Source of the DNA: an uncultured Puniceicoccaceae bacterium
GTDB lineage: Bacteria; Verrucomicrobiota; Verrucomicrobiia; Opitutales; Coraliomargaritaceae
DNA length: 49,868 nucleotides
Direction of reading: 5' to 3'
Assembly (NCBI GenBank): GCA_913044165.1
Contig: CAJWMY010000005.1
Span: forward strand, 1-49,868
The notes under the pieces are model-generated. The model searched no databases. It saw only the letters and a program-made list of their open reading frames with translations, and was not told where the DNA came from. The position numbers and the translations under genes were made by a program. Positions within the stretch are counted from its first letter, which is position 1; each line of letters opens with the position of its first letter. Positions 43,245-49,868 of the stretch are shown piece by piece.

Positions 43245-44384
43245 ATGAATGATTCTGAATCAATTAGCCATAAAATAGACGACGGAGAGGTTGGGCTTGT
43301 TGAATTTCAAGATTTTACTTATAAAAAGCCTTTTCAATTTGAATCTGGTGGAGAGATTCCAGAGTTTACTCTGCGCTATGAAGCTTATGGAAAACTTAAT
43401 AAGGCAAAAGATAATGCCATCTTGATTTGCCATGCACTCACAGGTGACCATCATTGTGCTGGAGTTAATGATATTAATGAACGTAAAAGTGGTTGGTGGA
43501 ATTTTATGGTTGGCCCAGGTAAACCGATTGATACCAGCCGAAATTTTGTAATTTGTTCAAATGTTTTAGGGGGCTGTCAGGGTTCTACTGGACCAAATTC
43601 TATTAATCCAAATACAAATAAGCCCTACCACTTAGATTTCCCGAAATTAACTCTAGGTGATATGGTCAAGGCTCAGTCTAAACTTATTGATTTTTTTGGA
43701 ATTGAGAAGTTACATGCAGTGATTGGAGGCAGTATGGGAGGCATGTTAACATTACAATGGGCAAAAGACTTCCCTAATAGATTGAATCGATATATTGCTC
43801 TTGCAAGTGGAGCAAAACATACTGCACAAACAATTGCCTTTAACGAAACTGGACGTCAAGCGATTATGCGTGATCCGAAGTGGAATCAAGGAAACTATAG
43901 CATAGGTAAAGGCCCTTTTGAGGGACTTTCAATTGCTCGAATGATGGCGCATATTACGTATTTATCGGATGTAGGTTTGGAGAATAAGTTTGGCAGAAAG
44001 CTTAGGCAAAGTGAAATAGCTAAAGAGCAATTCGATATAGAATTTGAAGTAGAAAGCTATTTGCACTATCAAGGGAAAAGCTTTGTCAGTCGTTTTGACG
44101 CTAATTCTTATTTATACCTTACAAAAGCTTTAGATCGATTCGATTTTTATGAAGGACAGGATCCTAAAATAATCAGTGATAAGATCAAAGCAAAAGGACT
44201 TGTAGTTGGCTTTGATTCTGATTGGTTATACCCACCGGAAGGTAATAGGGGATTAGTAGAAAATTTGTTAAAGTGCGGCAAGGAAGCTTCATATGTTGAA
44301 TTGTCCATGGACTATGGTCATGATTCATTCCTTATGCGTTCTCCAGACCTTTACCAATTAATACAAACCTATTTGAATTTTTAG
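43245..44384 (+). CDS. metX: homoserine O-acetyltransferase (MetX family)
   Basis: This alpha/beta-hydrolase activates homoserine for methionine synthesis. The nucleophile is Ser163 in GGSMGGM, and the acid-base partners are in VGFDSDWLYPPEG (Asp) and YGHDSFLM (His). Substrate-shaping blocks are HALTGDHHCAG and NVLGGCQGSTGP. Whether it uses acetyl- or succinyl-CoA cannot be decided by eye, because some MetX proteins are succinyltransferases. It is followed by metW after 4 bases, the common metXW arrangement. Confidence 0.93.
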   Translation: MNDSESISHKIDDGEVGLVEFQDFTYKKPFQFESGGEIPEFTLRYEAYGKLNKAKDNAILICHALTGDHHCAGVNDINERKSGWWNFMVGPGKPIDTSRNFVICSNVLGGCQGSTGPNSINPNTNKPYHLDFPKLTLGDMVKAQSKLIDFFGIEKLHAVIGGSMGGMLTLQWAKDFPNRLNRYIALASGAKHTAQTIAFNETGRQAIMRDPKWNQGNYSIGKGPFEGLSIARMMAHITYLSDVGLENKFGRKLRQSEIAKEQFDIEFEVESYLHYQGKSFVSRFDANSYLYLTKALDRFDFYEGQDPKIISDKIKAKGLVVGFDSDWLYPPEGNRGLVENLLKCGKEASYVELSMDYGHDSFLMRSPDLYQLIQTYLNF

Positions 44385-44388
44385 AGAT

Positions 44389-44997
44389 ATGGCTAAATCA
44401 AAAGATAAGCGTCAGGTAGATTTGAATATCATCTCAGAATGGGTCAATCCAGGTGAAAGAGTATTAGACTTGGGCTGTGGCCGCGGTGTATTACTAGAGT
44501 ACTTAAAGAAGAAGAATAATGTTTATGGCATAGGTATTGATATCGATTTTAAAAAAATCCTTTCATGCCTTAAACGTGGTGTCAGTGCATATCAAGGGGA
44601 TATTAAAACTCTCCTTGAAAAATTTGACGATAATTCTTTTGATCATGTTATTCTTAGTAGAACAGTAGATCAGCTAGATGAACCTGATTGGATTTTATCT
44701 AAAAGTTTACAGGTTGGAAAAAGAGTTACAGTTGGATTTGTCAATAATGGCTTTTGGTTAAATCGATATAATGCATTATTTAAGGGCTCGAGAACTATCA
44801 ACGAGGTTTATTCTAAGCCTTGGTATGAATCACTGCCAAATAATTCTTTCTCCATTAAAGAATTTGAGCTTTATTGTGAATCTAAAAAAATAACTATAAG
44901 AAATCGTATTTGTTACGCAGGGGATTGGGAAAAAAAACAAAATATTTTCTGTAATCTCTTGTCTGGGTATGCCATCTATGATTTATCAAAAACTTAA
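44389..44997 (+). CDS. metW: MetW methyltransferase-like protein
   Basis: The 202-residue protein has a class I SAM-dependent methyltransferase fold with VLDLGCGRGVLLEYL as motif I and YGIGIDID as motif II. The MetW family sits beside metX in many bacteria and is linked to methionine synthesis, although its biochemical role is not settled. In some proteobacteria MetX needs MetW as a partner. The gene starts 4 bases after metX and precedes queF by 24. Confidence 0.91.
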   Translation: MAKSKDKRQVDLNIISEWVNPGERVLDLGCGRGVLLEYLKKKNNVYGIGIDIDFKKILSCLKRGVSAYQGDIKTLLEKFDDNSFDHVILSRTVDQLDEPDWILSKSLQVGKRVTVGFVNNGFWLNRYNALFKGSRTINEVYSKPWYESLPNNSFSIKEFELYCESKKITIRNRICYAGDWEKKQNIFCNLLSGYAIYDLSKT

Positions 44998-45021
44998 GAC
45001 GAATACTATAAGCATTTAGAT

Positions 45022-45396
45022 ATGGATATTGAAACTTTCCCTAATCCCAATATTAGCCAAAATTATATAATTCAGCACATACAAGAGGAATTCACTTCTA
45101 CGTGCCCGATGACAGGGCATCCAGATTATGCAACAGTTGTCTTTACATATGTGCCTAATGAAATTTGCGTGGAGTTAAAAGCAATGAAATTATATCTTCA
45201 CGGATATCGAAATAAAGGTATTTTCTTCGAGGCAGCTACTAATAAAATTTTTAAAGATTTATTTTCTGTAACAAAACCAAAATGGGCCCGCCTTGAAACA
45301 TTATGGCGCGGACGTGGAGGTATTCGATCTAATGTCATTATTGAAGATCAAATAAAGGATTATCAGGGACCTAAAGCGGAACTATTTAAGGATTAA
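45022..45396 (+). CDS. queF: NADPH-dependent 7-cyano-7-deazaguanine reductase (unimodular QueF)
   Basis: QueF reduces preQ0 to preQ1 in queuosine synthesis. It belongs to the T-fold family. The catalytic thioimide cysteine is Cys28 (STCPMTGHPDYA), with Asp35 next. The QueF motif reads ELKAMKLY (51-58) followed by YRNKGIFFEAATN. The position usually occupied by a conserved His before the substrate-binding Glu is Phe69 here (FFE instead of HE). The 124-residue length fits the unimodular class. The end overlaps the convergent symporter gene by 11 bases. No other queuosine-synthesis gene is in the window. Confidence 0.88.
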   Translation: MDIETFPNPNISQNYIIQHIQEEFTSTCPMTGHPDYATVVFTYVPNEICVELKAMKLYLHGYRNKGIFFEAATNKIFKDLFSVTKPKWARLETLWRGRGGIRSNVIIEDQIKDYQGPKAELFKD

Positions 45397-46717
45397 TTAT
45401 AGAGCGATTAGGTTTTTTATAGGGGGTTTCTCCTTCTGATTTAGCAATTATAACCGCAGCAACCGTATCGCTAAAGACATTAACGGATGTACGACACATG
45501 TCTAGAAGTCGATCGGTGATCCAGATAACGCCTATTGCTTCTACAGGCAATCCAACTGCCGGTAAAATAATAGAAATAGCAACGAGACTAGCGGAAGGGA
45601 TGCCAGCAACACCAATACTAGTAGTTAATGCAAGTAGAACTACAATAAGTTGCTGCCCTAAAACTAAATCTATACCATTTATAGAGGCGTAAAGCTGTGA
45701 TATGAAAAGAACTACAATACATTCATATAAGGCAGTTCCATCCATATTGATAGTTGCACCTAGGGGAAGGGTAAAGGCAGATGTGTTTTTAGAAATATTT
45801 GCTTTTGATTGTACAGTATCAATTGTTAAAGGTAAAGTGGAAGAAGAACTAGCAGTAGAAAATGCTGTTAGTAAAACGGGCATCATAGCTTGAATGTGCT
45901 TTAAAGGTTGGATTCCTCCTAATATTTTTAAAGTAATAGATAAAACGACAAAAAGATGAAGCATTAGACCAAGTAAAACGGTCAAAAAGAAAATAGACAA
46001 GGTCCCAGCTAATTCTCCAATAGGAGCCCTATAAAGGATAGGTAGAGTCAGTCCGAAAATCCCAATGGGAGCAAATGAAATAACCCATTCAGTAATTTTC
46101 AATATTGTGCATTGAGAACTTTCCCAGAAGTTCATTTGAAAGTTCCGCATTCTATCCGGTAGTTTGGTGGAGAAAAATCCGAAAAGTATTGAGAAAAAGA
46201 TAATCCCTAAAAGTTGTCCATTATCTGTAGCCGCTTTAAAAATATTACTTGGGAACATACGATGAAATATTGCAAATAGGTCATCTGAGTCTTTCCCTTC
46301 TATCTTTGTTAAAAGATTTGAATTGTTCGTTATGTTTGAAGCTTCTCCTAGTAATGCTTGGGCAACTTGAGCATCAACTTTCCCAGGTTGAATTAAATTT
46401 GCCAATAATAAACCGATAAGAACCGCTGCAAGACCGCTGAATGTATAATATAATAAAGTTTTAAGGCTTATAGATCCAATTTTTGTCGAAGAACCCAATT
46501 GTAAAACTCCAACAATCACAGAAGTGACTATTAATGGAACAATCATCATCTTTAATGCATTCATAAATAATTCTCCACCAAAGCTGGCTATTGATAGGAT
46601 CAGTCCCGTCCATTGATCATTCACTAAAGGAAATATCAATAAAGCTAGAATTGCCGACGTGATTAGAGAAAAAAGGATTTGCCAATGCAAATCCCATTTA
46701 ATGGGGTTAATTTGCAT
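45386..46717 (-). CDS. dicarboxylate/amino acid:cation symporter (DAACS family)
   Basis: This is an inner-membrane sodium- or proton-coupled carrier for glutamate/aspartate or C4-dicarboxylates. Membrane helices start near LHWQILFSLITSAIL, and the two re-entrant serine-rich hairpins are visible in FSTASSSSTLPLTI and GIPSASLVAISII. The TM7-8 region has LPLGATINMDGTALYE, and the substrate helix contains ITDRLLDMCRTSVNVFSD. I chose ATG 46717 (443 residues) over the frame's first ATG at 46810, since the longer form overlaps rsmA and adds a non-conserved head. The chosen start still overlaps the rsmA end by 11 bases. Confidence 0.92.
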   Translation of the reverse strand: MQINPIKWDLHWQILFSLITSAILALLIFPLVNDQWTGLILSIASFGGELFMNALKMMIVPLIVTSVIVGVLQLGSSTKIGSISLKTLLYYTFSGLAAVLIGLLLANLIQPGKVDAQVAQALLGEASNITNNSNLLTKIEGKDSDDLFAIFHRMFPSNIFKAATDNGQLLGIIFFSILFGFFSTKLPDRMRNFQMNFWESSQCTILKITEWVISFAPIGIFGLTLPILYRAPIGELAGTLSIFFLTVLLGLMLHLFVVLSITLKILGGIQPLKHIQAMMPVLLTAFSTASSSSTLPLTIDTVQSKANISKNTSAFTLPLGATINMDGTALYECIVVLFISQLYASINGIDLVLGQQLIVVLLALTTSIGVAGIPSASLVAISIILPAVGLPVEAIGVIWITDRLLDMCRTSVNVFSDTVAAVIIAKSEGETPYKKPNRSIINP

Positions 46718-47561
46718 GCTTTTGTTTATAGCCCAATAATTGCCATGATGAAAGGTCAATCTCTTCAGCACGAATATTTTTTTCGTACCCCCTATCCCAT
46801 AATTTATCAAGCCAACTATTAATTACTTTAGAATTTATCTTTCTACAGATTGATGAAATTTGTTTCCTTCTTTGGGTAAATATAATGCGAATGAGCTTTC
46901 TTGATTCTGTAGAAAAGTAAATTGGGTTATCTCTTAAATTAAGGCGAATCAGGGTAGAATTTATTTTTGGTTTTGGGTGAAAGCAAGATGCAGATACTGT
47001 ATGTGTTGAATGAATATAGTAAGCAGATTGTAGGAATATTGAAATAGCCCCAAAACTTTTACTATTTGGTAAAGCATTATATCGTTCAGCAGCCTCTTTT
47101 TGTAGCATTAATACCATGATCCCAGGAAGTGGGGAAGCAATATCAAGAACATTTTCAAGCCAATTTGATGCAACAGCATATGGAAGATTTGCAACAATTT
47201 TGAAAAGATTTTTCGTTTTGTTTTTTTGGATTTCCCCAAGTGGAAATTGGATACAATCTGCTTCTAATATATGAAAATTATTATATTCTGGACTTAAGCT
47301 GTTTTTTAGAAAATTAGCTAAAGTTTTATCTTTTTCTACAGCATATAGTGTACATCCTTTGAGCAGGATAGCTTTTGATAAGGTACCAAGCCCGGGCCCT
47401 ATTTCCAAGATTTTATCACTTTCCTTTATTTCAGCTAGGGCAATTGATTTGTTAACAATATTGCCATCAATTAAAAAATTCTGCCCTAATCTTTTTTGAG
47501 GTGAATGGCCAAGCGTGTTAAGAATTTCTTGAGTCTGTTTAGGATTGAGTGGCAATGTCAA
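46707..47561 (-). CDS. rsmA: 16S rRNA dimethyladenosine transferase
   Basis: RsmA (KsgA) adds four methyl groups to A1518 and A1519 of 16S rRNA during small-subunit maturation. Conserved blocks are LGQNFLID, the SAM motif ILEIGPGLGTLSKAIL, VANLPYAVAS (the catalytic NLPY) and the C-terminal FTQRRKQISS. The length of 284 is normal. It starts one base after the trpC stop and its own 3' end overlaps the symporter start, so trpC-rsmA-symporter is one tightly packed unit. Confidence 0.94.
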   Translation of the reverse strand: MTLPLNPKQTQEILNTLGHSPQKRLGQNFLIDGNIVNKSIALAEIKESDKILEIGPGLGTLSKAILLKGCTLYAVEKDKTLANFLKNSLSPEYNNFHILEADCIQFPLGEIQKNKTKNLFKIVANLPYAVASNWLENVLDIASPLPGIMVLMLQKEAAERYNALPNSKSFGAISIFLQSAYYIHSTHTVSASCFHPKPKINSTLIRLNLRDNPIYFSTESRKLIRIIFTQRRKQISSICRKINSKVINSWLDKLWDRGYEKNIRAEEIDLSSWQLLGYKQKHAN

Positions 47562-47562
47562 A

Positions 47563-48354
47563 TTATAATGAGTGAAAATTTTGTAGTAGTTGTTCGGGAT
47601 TTTTTGAGCGCATTAAAGCTTCTCCAACTAAAATAGCATCAGCTCCACAAGCTCTAGCACGTGAAGCATCAGACACTGAAAAAATACCGCTTTCACTTAC
47701 TTTAATAACAGAATTTGGTATTTGAGGAATTAATCTCTCGGATTCAGCAATGTCAGTTACAAAACGAGTTAAATCTCGGTTATTTACGCCGATGATTTTA
47801 GGATCAAAAGAAAGTGCTCTTTCTAATTCTTTTTCGTTGTGTACTTCATATAAAATATCAAGTTTAGCATGATACGCAGCTTCTCTTAAATATTTTATAG
47901 TGTCATTTGATATGGCTCTCACGATAATAAGGATACAATCGGCCCCGGCTTCTAAAGCTTCTAAAACTTGTAGTGGATGGAGCATGAAATCTTTTCTTAA
48001 AGAAGGGATACTTGATTGGTGATCTCTCAGAAAATCAACCACATTCCATAAATCATTAAGGCTACCTCCGAAGTAGTCCATGTCTGTTAAAATTGAAAGT
48101 GCATCTGCTTTTGCGTTATGATATATCCTTGCTTGCTCTACTGCATCGGCACCTTTAGATATATAACCGGCGGAAGGAGATTTTCTTTTAATTTCAGCTA
48201 TAACAGATAGGGATTCAGGAGAATTAAGTGAATTTAAAAACCTTGAAGGAATTTTTGATTCAGATAAAATTTCCAATTCTCTCATTTTTATTGGACGCAA
48301 TCGGTGTTTAAGTGACTTTTGCTTTGCCCTTATAATTTCTTCAAGTTTATCCAT
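47563..48354 (-). CDS. trpC: indole-3-glycerol phosphate synthase
   Basis: TrpC closes the indole ring in tryptophan synthesis. The TIM-barrel signatures are AEIKRKSPSAGYI (catalytic Lys and Glu region), ADALSILTDMDYFGGS, LRKDFMLHPLQVLEA, GVNNRDLTRF, VSESGIFS and AILVGEALMRS. The length of 263 is normal. No other trp gene is in the window, so the pathway is dispersed. It lies 33 bases after pyrG. Confidence 0.95.
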   Translation of the reverse strand: MDKLEEIIRAKQKSLKHRLRPIKMRELEILSESKIPSRFLNSLNSPESLSVIAEIKRKSPSAGYISKGADAVEQARIYHNAKADALSILTDMDYFGGSLNDLWNVVDFLRDHQSSIPSLRKDFMLHPLQVLEALEAGADCILIIVRAISNDTIKYLREAAYHAKLDILYEVHNEKELERALSFDPKIIGVNNRDLTRFVTDIAESERLIPQIPNSVIKVSESGIFSVSDASRARACGADAILVGEALMRSKNPEQLLQNFHSL

Positions 48355-48387
48355 AGTTTCGGCCTTAGTATTTTTAAGGATAGCTTA

Positions 48388-49868
<1,481 letters not shown>

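Noticed and set aside
46718-46810. Longer DAACS symporter start
   Set aside because: The extra 31 residues are read out of frame from the rsmA gene and are not hydrophobic or conserved.
48362-48380. CCTTA/TAAGG stem between pyrG and trpC as a terminator
   Set aside because: Five weak pairs only, and the genes are otherwise close enough to be one operon.

Overview
The window is a gene-dense stretch of an AT-rich Gram-negative bacterial chromosome. The best fit is a Verrucomicrobiota member, probably a marine Opitutales/Puniceicoccales-like lineage. Three things point there: the Akkermansia-type pilus gene order Amuc_1102-1101-1100-1099-1098 at 22.6-29.5 kb, an LPS-type outer membrane (kdsA, TonB receptor, secretin, lipoproteins), and PVC-like gene neighbours. 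The exact order is inferred, not proven. I see no insertion sequence, prophage, CRISPR array or rRNA operon. Most genes are housekeeping.

Layout. 0-2 kb: partial tRNA-Asp(GUC) and RNase D. 1.4-5.9 kb, minus strand: a tight operon ilvD, pgi, a membrane coiled-coil protein, a 47-residue lipoprotein and rsmI. 6.1-8.4 kb, plus: scpB, pheA, panD. 8.4-11.3 kb: a TonB receptor with an inverted-repeat operator and a downstream Fur-family regulator, facing a DUF6580 membrane protein. 11.3-15.9 kb: lysA, then a two-subunit sodium/solute symporter behind a glycosyltransferase. 16-22.4 kb: miaA, gluQ with a start-codon hairpin, a DEAD-box helicase, rsmE, a LysM lipoprotein, recF and a Nudix hydrolase.

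22.6-29.5 kb: the five-gene pilus-like operon, closed by a clear intrinsic terminator. It has a periplasmic protein, a PilM-PilN fusion, a PilO-like Amuc_1100 homologue, an anchored periplasmic protein and an outer-membrane secretin, but no pilin, motor ATPase or prepilin peptidase.

29.5-38.4 kb: tatD, then minus-strand rsmD, kdsA, pdxH, trxB, ribE, tRNA(CAU), thrS (no TGS domain), an SMP-30 protein and cysS. Much of this stretch is richer in GC than its flanks. 38.4-45.4 kb: hemB, a CNNM-type CBS protein, a PEGA lipoprotein, speA, metX-metW and queF. 45.4-49.9 kb, minus: pyrG (5' end outside the window), trpC, rsmA and a dicarboxylate/amino-acid symporter.

Themes. Four 16S rRNA methyltransferases (rsmI, rsmE, rsmD, rsmA) and three tRNA-modification genes (miaA, gluQ, queF) sit in one window. 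queF and gluQ act at the start and end of the queuosine/glutamyl-queuosine route whose end target, tRNA-Asp(GUC), is at the left edge. Most start codons lack a recognisable Shine-Dalgarno sequence. Several are GTG, and neighbouring genes often overlap by 1-11 bases.
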